64,000 bases of DNA from assembly GCF_014649015.1 (NCBI RefSeq), contig NZ_BMSF01000002.1, forward strand, positions 186,001 to 250,000. Direction: 5' to 3'. The translations under genes and the position numbers were made by a program. The number at the start of each line of letters is the position of its first letter. The stretch's first letter is position 1. This DNA comes from Streptomyces narbonensis. Lineage in GTDB: Bacteria > Actinomycetota > Actinomycetes > Streptomycetales > Streptomycetaceae. The notes under the pieces were generated by a model, which searched no databases, had not been told where the DNA came from, and saw only the letters and a list, made by a program, of their open reading frames with translations. Positions 43,493 to 51,965 of this stretch are shown here, one piece after another.

Positions 43493-44152
43493 ATGAGGAC
43501 GGGCATACGGGGGATCGCGGTCGCGGCGGTGCTGGTGACCGCACTCGCGGGATGCGGGGGCGGCGACGGAACCGACCCGGTCACGGGGAGCGACGCGATC
43601 TCGGGAATCGCGGAGGGCGAGCAGAAGGTGCCGCCGGTCTCGCTGGACGAGGCCGGGATGATCAACGCCCTCCCGCATTCGTCCGACCTGACCAGCGGCA
43701 CGTTCGGCGCCGGTGACCCCGACCTGGTGCAGGGGGCGGAGGTCGGCAAGGTCTGCCTCGACAGGCTGGAGGTCGAGTGCCCCGGCGCCAGGACCCTCAG
43801 CATGAAGGACCTGGCCCTGGTCAACTCCAGCTCGGACAAGGGAGTCACCTTCATCCTCGTCTCCTTCGGTACGGAGGAGGAGGCCGCCGCCGTGCTGAAG
43901 ACGCTGGAGAAGTCGAAGAAGGAGTTCGACGGCCCGTCCGGCCGCTACACGCCGGTGAAGGTCGAGAGCGGCGGGGCCGACGAGTCGTTTGCCATCGAGA
44001 GGAACGACTTCGTCGGCGTCTACATGCGCATCGGCACCGTGCTGTCCTACGTGATCACCAACGACTTCGGGCGCGACGGCGCCGAGAGCGTCGCCCAGGT
44101 CCAGGTCGGCCGGCTCAAGGTCGTCGCGGGGGGCGGCGACCCCGACGCCTGA
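43493..44152 (+). CDS. Secreted lipoprotein of unknown function
   Basis: A 219-residue lipoprotein. The signal MRTGIRGIAVAAVLVTALAG is followed by the lipobox cysteine (LAGCGGGDGTDPVTG). The mature part is soluble and mixed alpha/beta (VGKVCLDRLEVECPGARTLS, GVTFILVSFGTEEEAAAVLK). I chose ATG 43493, after GGGGAG, in preference to ATG 43460. It resembles uncharacterised Streptomyces lipoproteins. A hairpin terminator follows 31 bp later. Confidence 0.82.
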   Translation: MRTGIRGIAVAAVLVTALAGCGGGDGTDPVTGSDAISGIAEGEQKVPPVSLDEAGMINALPHSSDLTSGTFGAGDPDLVQGAEVGKVCLDRLEVECPGARTLSMKDLALVNSSSDKGVTFILVSFGTEEEAAAVLKTLEKSKKEFDGPSGRYTPVKVESGGADESFAIERNDFVGVYMRIGTVLSYVITNDFGRDGAESVAQVQVGRLKVVAGGGDPDA

Positions 44153-44183
44153 CCGGCAGGGAAGCCCGTGGAAGCTCCCGGAA

Positions 44184-44206
44184 GACCGTCCCCGTGAGGG
44201 GCGGTC
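44184..44206 (+). terminator. Terminator after the lipoprotein gene
   Basis: GACCGTCCCC and GGGGCGGTC around a GTGA loop form a GC-rich stem with one bulge, 31 bp past the stop codon. Confidence 0.6.
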
Positions 44207-44275
44207 GCCGGGGGCCTTCGCCCACTAAAGTCAAGGGCGACAGCCGCCCGTACCGCGTCGCCCGTGAGGTGTCCC

Positions 44276-45910
44276 ATGCCGTCCGCGAGCCCACCCCCGG
44301 CATGGGACGGACGCCGAGCCGTCACCGGTACGGAAGCCGAGGCCGCGGCCCTGCTCGGCTGGCTCACCGACCCGGAGGCGCCCCGGCTCTGCCTCGTCAC
44401 CGGCGCCCCGGGCAGCGGCAAGACGGCGCTCCTCGACTGGCTCGCCGCACACGGCCCGCGCGCCGGCGGCCGACGCCGCCGCACACCCCGGGTGCTCGTC
44501 CCCCTCGCCGGGCAGAGCGCGCTCGGCGCGACCTGGACGATCGCCGACCTGCTCGGCGTCGTCGCCAGGTCCCCGGACGAACTCGTCCACGCCCTCGCCA
44601 CCAGCGAGGCGCGGCCTTCCGGCCGGGCCGTCCTCCTCCTCACGGACCTCCACGCCGCCGCCGAGCCCGCCGCGCTCACCGAGCTCATCGGCGAACTCGC
44701 AGGAGTGGGCCGGGTCCGGCTCGTCGTCGAGGCCCGGACCGGCAGCCCGGCCCCCGAGACCCTGCGCGCCGCGCGCCGGGCGACGGTCGTCGACCTGGAC
44801 GGGGAGCCCGCACCCGACGACCACGCCCCCGCGGAGCCCCCGCGCCCGCTGCCGGACCTCTCCGACCCGCTCGCCGTGTGCGCCGCCGACCCGCTGCTCG
44901 TCACCACGGCGTACGTCACCGGAACCGGTGAAGGCCCCGGCGAGGCCGGAGTTGACGACCACGGCGGGCTCAGGACCGCCTGGCTGCGCGCCGGGCAGTC
45001 CCTCTGCCGCGCACAGGACCCGGCGGAACGCGCCCTGGTGCTCCTCGCCGCGCTCGGCGACGGCGCCGACCCCCGGCTCCGGCCCGCGCTGGCCGAGCTC
45101 GCCGAGGGCGCCGCCTGGCGGCTCCGCTGGGCCCGCAACCGCGGCGACCTCGCACCGGCCTGGCCGGGTCCCGTCGCCGTACTCGGCGCCGCGGGCGGCC
45201 CCTTGGAGGGCACGCTGCTCGTCGGCGACCGCACCGGCACCGTCCGTCTGCTCCACGAGGCCGACGCCAGCTCCGCCGGGCGCCTCCCGCACACCGTCCC
45301 CGGCCGGGTCACGGCCCTCGCGCCCGCCCCCGACGGCACGGTGCTGCTCCTGGACGACCGGGGCAGGCTGCACTCCGTCCGGGGAACGGTGCCCAGGGCC
45401 CCGTACCTGGAGCGGCTCACCGAGGCCGTCTCCAAGACCCTCGCCCGCCACCCCGGCACGGCCCTCGCGGCGATCGCGGGCTCGGTCGTGGTGGGGGACC
45501 GGCTCGGCTCCGTGCACGCCTTCGGCCTCACGGGCCTGCACCAGGCGGCCTCGCACAGCGGCCGCGTCACGGCGGTCGCGGCCGTCGACTCCGAGACCCC
45601 GTTCGTGTGCTCCGGCGGCGCGGACGGGACCGTACGGTTCTGGACACCGGGCCGCGACCCGCGTCCCGAACCGCTGGCGGAGCGCCGCTCCCCGGTGGTC
45701 TCCCTGCACGCGACCGAGACGCCCCACGGCCCGCTGGTCGCCGCGGCCTGGGCCGACGGCCTCGTCGAACTCCACCGCCCGGAAGGCGGCGCGACGCTCT
45801 CCTTCCGCCCGGGCCCGCCGGTCCGCGCGGTCGCGGTCACCGGCGCGGGCGCGCTGCTCGTCGGCACGGACGAGAGCCTGGTGTGCCTCGTGCCGCGCTC
45901 CCACGACTGA
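44276..45910 (+). CDS. P-loop NTPase with C-terminal beta-propeller
   Basis: A 544-residue protein. Near the N-terminus is a Walker A motif (CLVTGAPGSGKTALLDWLAA), followed by a Walker B-like stretch (GRAVLLLTDLHAAAEP). The C-terminal half has repeated strands ending in G-D/T-x-V-R-L/F (GDRTGTVRLLHEADASS, VVVGDRLGSVHAFGLTGL, FVCSGGADGTVRFWTPGRD), as in WD40/PQQ beta-propellers. This is the layout of STAND-like signalling NTPases, but the family cannot be named securely and no effector domain is visible. ATG 44276 is used; GTG 44264 is possible. Neighbours give no functional clue. Confidence 0.65.
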   Translation: MPSASPPPAWDGRRAVTGTEAEAAALLGWLTDPEAPRLCLVTGAPGSGKTALLDWLAAHGPRAGGRRRRTPRVLVPLAGQSALGATWTIADLLGVVARSPDELVHALATSEARPSGRAVLLLTDLHAAAEPAALTELIGELAGVGRVRLVVEARTGSPAPETLRAARRATVVDLDGEPAPDDHAPAEPPRPLPDLSDPLAVCAADPLLVTTAYVTGTGEGPGEAGVDDHGGLRTAWLRAGQSLCRAQDPAERALVLLAALGDGADPRLRPALAELAEGAAWRLRWARNRGDLAPAWPGPVAVLGAAGGPLEGTLLVGDRTGTVRLLHEADASSAGRLPHTVPGRVTALAPAPDGTVLLLDDRGRLHSVRGTVPRAPYLERLTEAVSKTLARHPGTALAAIAGSVVVGDRLGSVHAFGLTGLHQAASHSGRVTAVAAVDSETPFVCSGGADGTVRFWTPGRDPRPEPLAERRSPVVSLHATETPHGPLVAAAWADGLVELHRPEGGATLSFRPGPPVRAVAVTGAGALLVGTDESLVCLVPRSHD

Positions 45911-46037
45911 GGGCGACCAACGGAGGGGGCGCGACGACGGGGAGGGCCGTGCGCGAACTCGGCTCGACGAACGGGACCCCGCGTCCGTCAGCGAATAATC
46001 GGTTGCCGTCGCCGATGTCGGTGGTTCGAATGACCGC

Positions 46038-47162
46038 ATGAGTACTGGGGTGAACACGCCGACACCGCCGTCCGGATCCGAGAGGACGGAGAAGGCGCCC
46101 GTCCGGCTCGGGGCTCTCGTCCCGCTGACGCGGCCCGGCTGGGTCGGGGCGGGGCGGCATCTGCTCGCCGGACTGGAGCTGGCCGTCTCCGAGGTCAACG
46201 CCACCGGCGGCATCGCCGGCAGGCCGCTGGAGCTGGTGGTCCGGGACACCGCGGCCGATCCGGAGCGCGCCGCCGCGGCCGTGGACGAACTGGCCGCACT
46301 CGGGGTGGCGGCCCTGGCCGGCGAATACCACAGCGTCGTCGCCCGCGCGGCCGCCGCCCGGGCCGACGCCCTCGGGGTGCCGTACCTCTGCTCGTCCGCC
46401 GTGCTCGACGCGCTCACCGAGGAGCCGACGGAGTGGGTCGCGCGCCTGGCTCCGGCCCAGTCCCACGGCTGGCGGACCTACGCGGACTTCCTCCTCGGCG
46501 CGGGCCGGCGGCGGATCGCCGTGGTGACCCAGCCGAGCGTCTACTGGGCGACCGGGACCCGTCTCCTGCGGGACCACGTCGCTCCCCAGGGCGGCACCGT
46601 CGTCGAGTTCGACGCGAACGGGCTCACCCCCGACGCCCTGTGCGACGCCCTCGCCGGCCACGGCGCGACGGCGCTCCTCCTGCTGGTCGGCCACCCGGAG
46701 CCCGCGGTGCCGATCGTCAGGGCCGTCCGGAGCGACCCGCGCCTCGCGGAGCTCCTCGTCGGCGCTCCGGCCGGACAGCCGGAGTTCGCCGAGTGGGCCG
46801 AGCTGCTGGGCCGGGACGGCGCCGGGGTCCCGTTCCTGCGCTACCTGCCCGAGCGCCCCGGCCCGCTCGGCGAGCGCGTGGGGAAGGAACTGGCCGAACG
46901 GCTGGGCGAGGAGCCCTCGTTCGTCGCCTTCGAGGGCTGGGACACCGGCACCGTCCTCGCCGAGGTGCTCCGCGCCCACGGCACGGACCGGGAGGCGGTC
47001 GCCGCGGGGTGGCCGCACGTGGCGGTCGAGGGCACCCGAGGGCCGATCCGCTTCTCCCGCGCGCCGGGCATCGGCGTGTGGCAGTGGACGTGGCCCCCCG
47101 TCCAGGTGGCCGACCGGGACCCGGCGGAACCGGATCGCTTCCGGATCCTCCACACCGGCTGA
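46038..47162 (+). CDS. Type-I periplasmic-binding-fold protein lacking a signal peptide
   Basis: A 374-residue protein of the branched-chain amino acid/amide ABC substrate-binding family (Peripla_BP_6): VRLGALVPLTRPGWVGAGRH, ELAVSEVNATGGIAGRPLEL, VRDTAADPERAAAAVDELAA, GVAALAGEYHSVVARAAAAR and EPSFVAFEGWDTGTVLAEVL. The N-terminus (MSTGVNTPTPPSGSERTEKA) has no signal sequence or lipobox, so it may act as a cytoplasmic ligand sensor. No ABC permease genes are adjacent. A terminator follows 30 bp downstream. Confidence 0.78.
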   Translation: MSTGVNTPTPPSGSERTEKAPVRLGALVPLTRPGWVGAGRHLLAGLELAVSEVNATGGIAGRPLELVVRDTAADPERAAAAVDELAALGVAALAGEYHSVVARAAAARADALGVPYLCSSAVLDALTEEPTEWVARLAPAQSHGWRTYADFLLGAGRRRIAVVTQPSVYWATGTRLLRDHVAPQGGTVVEFDANGLTPDALCDALAGHGATALLLLVGHPEPAVPIVRAVRSDPRLAELLVGAPAGQPEFAEWAELLGRDGAGVPFLRYLPERPGPLGERVGKELAERLGEEPSFVAFEGWDTGTVLAEVLRAHGTDREAVAAGWPHVAVEGTRGPIRFSRAPGIGVWQWTWPPVQVADRDPAEPDRFRILHTG

Positions 47163-47192
47163 GCGCGCGCGGAGGCCGAACCGGCCGGCACG

Positions 47193-47233
47193 GCGATGTG
47201 CCCCCGGGCCCGAGGGCGCGGAGGGCACATCGC
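47193..47233 (+). terminator. Terminator after the binding-fold gene
   Basis: Perfect 11-bp arms GCGATGTGCCC and GGGCACATCGC (47193-47203, 47223-47233), 30 bp past the stop codon. Confidence 0.7.
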
Positions 47234-47277
47234 ATCAGAGCGCGCGGAACGTCACCTTGTCGTTATCGTCGACGATT

Positions 47278-48003
47278 TCAGGTCACCGTACGAGGCGTCA
47301 GCTGAGCCGACAGCCAGGTCGGTACACCGCCGAGGAGGCGGAAGAGGCGTCTGGCTTCCGCGCGCAGCCGGCCCGCCTCCGGTTCGGTCTCCGTGTCGGC
47401 GAGGGCGGTGAGGGCCGGGGCCGTGCCCACCAGGTAGCCCAACTCCTCGCGGATCCGCAGCGATTCGGCGAAGCCGTGCCGCGCCTCCGCCAACTCGCCT
47501 TCCCTCAGGGCGAGTCCGGCGAGATGGCGCCAGGTGGAGGAGAGCAGCAGCGAGTCCCCCTGGTCCGCCGCCCCCGCGTGCGCCCTGCGGTACGCGGCGC
47601 GGGCCGCCTGCGGGGAGTCGCCGAGGTTCTGGGCCATGAGGCCGCGCCGGAAGTCCAGCAGGGGCCGCCCGCCGGCCGAGGGGCCGATGAGGGCGGCCGC
47701 CCGGCCCAGCGCCATCCGGGCCTCGTCGGCCCTGTCGCGTACCCCGAGGAGCGTGGACGCGTAGGCGAGGTAGCCGCGTTCGCAGGCGGCGGCCCCGCGC
47801 TCCTCGTCGGTGCGGGCGACCGCCTCGGCCGCCCGGAGGGCCTCCTCGGCTTCGGCCCAGCCCTGTTCGGTGTAGAGGCAGCGCTCGATCAGCAGGGCCG
47901 CCCGTTCGAGCGCGGCGGCCGGTTCGGTCGCGTACGGAGCGAGCAGTGCTGCCGCGTCCGTCCAGCAACCTCGGGAACGGAGACGCCATATGGCGGTCTC
48001 CAC
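47278..48003 (-). CDS. TPR-like alpha-helical repeat protein
   Basis: A 241-residue all-helical protein with degenerate TPR-like pairs: RSRGCWTDAAALLAPYATEP, LYTEQGWAEAEEALRAAEAV, ACERGYLAYASTLLGVRDRA, GDSPQAARAAYRRAHAGAAD and LALREGELAEARHGFAESLR. Such repeats mediate protein contacts. The start is GTG 48003 behind AAGGAG; an upstream ATG at 48066 would add 21 residues. No enzymatic or DNA-binding domain is visible. Confidence 0.72.
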   Translation of the reverse strand: METAIWRLRSRGCWTDAAALLAPYATEPAAALERAALLIERCLYTEQGWAEAEEALRAAEAVARTDEERGAAACERGYLAYASTLLGVRDRADEARMALGRAAALIGPSAGGRPLLDFRRGLMAQNLGDSPQAARAAYRRAHAGAADQGDSLLLSSTWRHLAGLALREGELAEARHGFAESLRIREELGYLVGTAPALTALADTETEPEAGRLRAEARRLFRLLGGVPTWLSAQLTPRTVT

Positions 48004-48397
48004 GGGAGTCTCCTTGCCGTAGGCGAGGGACGGATCTTCGCCACCCCTTGATTCGGAACCAGACATGGCGGTATCCGCCACATTGCCCTCCCCGAGCGCG
48101 CCATTGAGCTGTTGAGTAGACCCGCATCTCAGCACGAAGGGCAGCACCTGGCCAAGGGGTCAGGTGAAAGAATTCACAAGAGTCCGAGACGTGCGCACGC
48201 GGTCGTCGGGGCGACGGCCGACACCCCGTCAGATCGCCGTCGGGCCCGGGATCAAGCCCCCGTACGGCCCCTCGGCCGCTGTGGCCCACGGGCCGCCACC
48301 AGCCCGGATGTCACTCGCTCGGACTCCTCCGAAAGAGTGAATTAGGGGGGCGCCTCCAGCTTCCGGGCGCCCCCCGACGCGCCCCCTGGCGCGGCCC

Positions 48398-48462
48398 TCG
48401 ATCCGACTCGATCCGACTCGATCCGACTCGATCCGACTCGACCCGTCTCGATCCGTCTCGAC
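48398..48462. repeat. 10-bp tandem repeat array downstream of pucR
   Basis: Unit CTCGATCCGA repeats about 6.5 times. The first four copies are identical and the last two carry A-to-T and T-to-C changes (ACCCGTCTCG, ATCCGTCTCG). It lies just past the PucR stop codon. Confidence 0.92.
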
Positions 48463-48474
48463 CCGGTCCCCCGG

Positions 48475-50172
48475 TCAGCTCATCCGGAGCGCGAGGAAGA
48501 AGTCGAGCTTGTCCTCCAGACGGGAGAGGTCGCGGCCCGTGAGCTGCTCGATCCGGCCCACCCGGTAGCGCAGCGTGTTCACGTGCAGGTGCAGCCGGGT
48601 GGCGCAGCGCGTCCAGGAGCCGTCGCAGTCGAGGAACGCCTCCAGGGTCGGGATGAGCTCGGCGCGGTGGCGCCGGTCGTAGTCGCGCAGCGGGTCGAGC
48701 AGCCGGGCCGTGAAGGCGCGGCGGACGTCGTCCGGGACGAACGGCAGCAGCAGGACGTGCGAGGCCAGCTCGTGGTGGCCCGCGGCGCAGACCCGGCCCG
48801 GACGGGCCGCGGCGACCCGGCGGGCGTGCCGCGCCTCCTCCAGGGCCCCGCGCAGGCCCTCCGCCGAGTGCACGGCCGCGCTGACGCCGAGCGTGAGCCG
48901 CCCGTCGTCCGCGAGGCCGGAGGAGAGCGGGGCGCGTACGGCGGCGAGCAGGGCGTCCGCGTGGAGCCCGAGCGCGACCGCCGGGCCCTCGTCCTCGCTG
49001 TCCGGCAGCGGCGCGGCGGCCAGCGGGACCAGCGCGATCGCCTCGTCGCCGCTGTGCGCGACGGCGATCCGGTCCGCGGACTCGGCCCCGACGGTCGCCG
49101 GGTCGACGAGGATCTCCTCCAGGAGCGCCTGGGCGACCGGGCCGCCGTCCACGGGAGTGCCCTGGCCGGCCTCCTGCTCCCAGTCGACGCGGGCCACGAC
49201 GACCTGCCAGTGCGGGGCCGTGCCGAGCCCGGGCAGCAGCACCGGGGCCGCGACCCGCAGGCGGGCCGCGATCTCGGCGGGCGCGGCGCCCGTCTGCACC
49301 AGCTCCAGGACCTCCTGGGCGAGCCGGCGGCGCACCGTACGGGCCGCGTCGCGCCGGTCCCGCTCGACCGCGATCAGCTGGGTGACGCCCTGGAGCAGGT
49401 CCAGGCGGGCGGCGGGCCAGTCCCCGGCGTCCGCCTCGACGGCGAGCAGCCAGTCCGACAGGACCGTCTCGCGCACGTCGCGGGAGGCGGGGGCGGGGCC
49501 GCGCCCGGTGTTGCGGATCGGGAACAGCGAGTACGTGGCTCCGGCGAGGCTCAGCCGGTGCGGGCCGCGCCGTCCGGTGCGGGTCGCGGCCAGGTGCTCG
49601 CCCGCCAGGGTCGCCGCCAGGCCGCTGTCGAGGGGCTCGCCGGCGCCCGCGATCTGGCGGCCGGTGGGGGAGAGGACCCAGGCGCGAAGGTCCAGATCGG
49701 AGCCGAGCAGGTCGAGGACGACCTCGGGGCCGCCGCCCGCGGGGCCGGAGGTCATCAGCCGCCGGTGCCGGTCGACGACGGCGGCCAGGTCGCCCGCCCG
49801 CTCGCCGGAGACCTGTCGAACAACGTGCTCGGTGATCGTCGCGAACGCAACGGACTCGTTCACCGCGAAGAGTGGCAGCCGATGGCGTGAACACGCCTGT
49901 ACGAGATCGTCGGGGATGTCGCCGAGCTCCGCCTCGCCCGCCGCCAGAGCGGCCACCCCGGCCGAGGCCAGAATCCGGACGAAGGGCTCCGCGTCGGTCG
50001 GGTCCGTCCGCCAGGCGAGGCCGGTGAGCACCAGCTCGCCGCCGGAAAGGTACCGGCTGGGATCCTTGAGGTCCGTCGTCATCACGCCGCGGACCGTGCG
50101 GTCCAGCTCGCCCTCGCCGCCGAGCAGGCGCAGCCCCAGCGCGTCGTTCTCCAGCAGTGCGCGCAGCCGCAT
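48475..50172 (-). CDS. PucR-family regulator of purine catabolism
   Basis: A 565-residue regulator. The N-terminal PucR domain reads LRALLENDALGLRLLGGEGE, MTTDLKDPSRYLSGGELVLT, GLAWR. A GGDEF-like central region follows, and the C-terminus is the HTH_30 domain (FLDCDGSWTRCATRLHLHVN, TLRYRVGRIEQLTGRDLS). PucR-type proteins sense purine metabolites and control purine-catabolic genes. This one is divergent from the xanthine dehydrogenase operon with a 301-bp intergenic region, so it is the obvious local regulator. The start is ATG 50172; a long in-frame extension upstream is not protein-like. Confidence 0.88.
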   Translation of the reverse strand: MRLRALLENDALGLRLLGGEGELDRTVRGVMTTDLKDPSRYLSGGELVLTGLAWRTDPTDAEPFVRILASAGVAALAAGEAELGDIPDDLVQACSRHRLPLFAVNESVAFATITEHVVRQVSGERAGDLAAVVDRHRRLMTSGPAGGGPEVVLDLLGSDLDLRAWVLSPTGRQIAGAGEPLDSGLAATLAGEHLAATRTGRRGPHRLSLAGATYSLFPIRNTGRGPAPASRDVRETVLSDWLLAVEADAGDWPAARLDLLQGVTQLIAVERDRRDAARTVRRRLAQEVLELVQTGAAPAEIAARLRVAAPVLLPGLGTAPHWQVVVARVDWEQEAGQGTPVDGGPVAQALLEEILVDPATVGAESADRIAVAHSGDEAIALVPLAAAPLPDSEDEGPAVALGLHADALLAAVRAPLSSGLADDGRLTLGVSAAVHSAEGLRGALEEARHARRVAAARPGRVCAAGHHELASHVLLLPFVPDDVRRAFTARLLDPLRDYDRRHRAELIPTLEAFLDCDGSWTRCATRLHLHVNTLRYRVGRIEQLTGRDLSRLEDKLDFFLALRMS

Positions 50173-50473
50173 CGTGTCGCCGCCGTTCCTTCGAGTGGGT
50201 GATCGTGGGTGTCGCGTTGTCGACGGTGGCGTGGTGCCACCGTTTCCAGGGGAAAACGGAGAGGTTCCTGTTTCCCGCCTTTCGTTCGAATCTACAAGAC
50301 GACAACGGGAGGCAGCCAACTCCTTCATGTTTTCGGTGACTGCACCCGGGCGAAGGTGGGCTTGTGTACTAGGCCACACACCGCGTTAACAGCACATGAA
50401 CATGACGTCGAGGGCCGGCCGTCCCCCCGGGCCCATCTGTTCGACCCCCGATCATCACTAGAAGAGAGCCACC

Positions 50474-51364
50474 ATGGACTTCCTTCGCCCCGCCAGCTGG
50501 GAGGAGGCGCTCGCCGCCAAGGCCGAGCACCCCACGGCCGTGCCCATTGCGGGTGGCACCGACATCATGGTCGAGATCAACTTCGACCACCGGCGCCCCG
50601 AGTACCTCCTGGATCTGAACCGTATCGAGCTGCTGCGTGAGTGGGAGGTCGGGGAGGAGAACGTCCGCCTCGGCGCGTCCGTTCCGTACACCCAGATCAT
50701 GGAGAACCTGCGGACCGAGCTTCCGGGTCTGGCGCTCGCCTCCCACACGGTCGCCTCCCCGCAGATCCGCAACCGCGGCGGCGTCGGGGGCAACCTCGGC
50801 ACCGCCTCGCCCGCCGGCGACGCCCACCCGGCCCTGCTCGCCGCAGGCGCCGAGGTCGAGGTCGAGTCGGTCCGCGGCAGCCGGTTCATCCCGATCGACG
50901 AGTTCTACACGGGCGTGAAGCGCAACGCGCTCCAGCCCGACGAGCTCATCAAGACCGTCCACGTGAAGAAGGCGGACGGCCCCCAGCAGTACTCCAAGGT
51001 CGGCACCCGCAACGCGATGGTCATCGCCGTCTGCGCCTTCGGCCTGGCCCTGCACCCGGAGACCCGGACCGTGCGTACCGGCATCGGCTCCGCCGCGCCG
51101 ACCCCGATCCGCGCCAAGGAGGCCGAGGCCTTCCTGAACGCGGCTCTGGAGGAGGGCGGGTTCTGGGACAACGGCAAGATCATCACCCCGTCGATCGCGA
51201 AGCAGTTCGCCGACCTCTGCTCGGGCGCCGCCAACCCGATCGACGACGTCCGAGGCACCGCCAAGTACCGGCGCCACGCCGTCGGCATCATGGCCCGCCG
51301 TCAGCTCGGTTGGACCTGGGAGCAGTACCGCGGAAGCGGCCGCACGCTTGAGGGAGCTGCATAA
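50474..51364 (+). CDS. Xanthine dehydrogenase, FAD-binding subunit
   Basis: A 296-residue subunit of the molybdenum hydroxylase family. FAD motifs include TAVPIAGGTDIMVEI and SPQIRNRGGVGGNLGTASPA. It passes electrons from the iron-sulphur subunit to NAD or another acceptor. The ATG at 50474 follows AAGAGAG. It is the first gene of a tight operon: the iron-sulphur gene starts 2 bp after its stop. The upstream 301-bp region holds CGGTGGC/GCCACCG inverted repeats near 50225, a possible regulator site. Confidence 0.9.
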   Translation: MDFLRPASWEEALAAKAEHPTAVPIAGGTDIMVEINFDHRRPEYLLDLNRIELLREWEVGEENVRLGASVPYTQIMENLRTELPGLALASHTVASPQIRNRGGVGGNLGTASPAGDAHPALLAAGAEVEVESVRGSRFIPIDEFYTGVKRNALQPDELIKTVHVKKADGPQQYSKVGTRNAMVIAVCAFGLALHPETRTVRTGIGSAAPTPIRAKEAEAFLNAALEEGGFWDNGKIITPSIAKQFADLCSGAANPIDDVRGTAKYRRHAVGIMARRQLGWTWEQYRGSGRTLEGAA

Positions 51365-51366
51365 CC

Positions 51367-51963
51367 ATGCGCGTCAATTTCACGGTCAACGGCCGTCCCC
51401 AGGAAGCCGACGACGTCTGGGAGGGCGAGTCCCTCCTCTACGTCCTGCGTGAGCGGATGGGCCTGCCCGGCTCCAAGAACGCCTGCGAACAGGGCGAGTG
51501 CGGCTCCTGCACGGTCCGCCTCGACGGTGTGCCCGTCTGTTCCTGCCTCGTCGCCGCCGGCCAGGTCGAGGGCCGAGAGGTCGTCACCGTCGAGGGTCTC
51601 GCCGAGTTCGCCAAGGACCGTGCGGAGCACTCCGGTTGCGCCGCGGGCACCTGTGGCACCTCGCTCGACGCCGCCAAGCGGTGGGAGGCGAAGCCCGGTC
51701 AGGACTCGCAGACCGGCGAGGGTGTCGAACTCTCCCCGATCCAGCAGGCGTTCATCGACGCCGGCGCCGTCCAGTGCGGCTTCTGCACCCCCGGTCTGCT
51801 GGTCGCCGCCGACGAGATGCTGGAGCGCAACCCGTCCCCGACGGATGCGGACATCCGCGAGGCGCTCTCCGGCAACCTCTGCCGCTGCACCGGTTACGAG
51901 AAGATCCTCGACGCGGTCCGCCTCGCGGCCGCTCGCCAGGAGCGTCAGGGAGAGGCGGTCTGA
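51367..51963 (+). CDS. Xanthine dehydrogenase, 2Fe-2S subunit
   Basis: A 198-residue electron-transfer subunit with two 2Fe-2S clusters. The plant-type cluster uses Cys40, Cys45, Cys48 and Cys60 (NACEQGECGSCTVRL, CSC). The second cluster uses Cys137, Cys140, Cys172 and Cys174 (QCGFCTPG, NLCRCTGYEK). It is about 30 residues longer than the shortest family members because of an insert (CAAGTCGTSLDAAKRWEAKP) between the two domains. Coordinates abut the flanking subunit genes (2-bp gaps), so translation is probably coupled. Confidence 0.92.
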   Translation: MRVNFTVNGRPQEADDVWEGESLLYVLRERMGLPGSKNACEQGECGSCTVRLDGVPVCSCLVAAGQVEGREVVTVEGLAEFAKDRAEHSGCAAGTCGTSLDAAKRWEAKPGQDSQTGEGVELSPIQQAFIDAGAVQCGFCTPGLLVAADEMLERNPSPTDADIREALSGNLCRCTGYEKILDAVRLAAARQERQGEAV

Positions 51964-51965
51964 TC

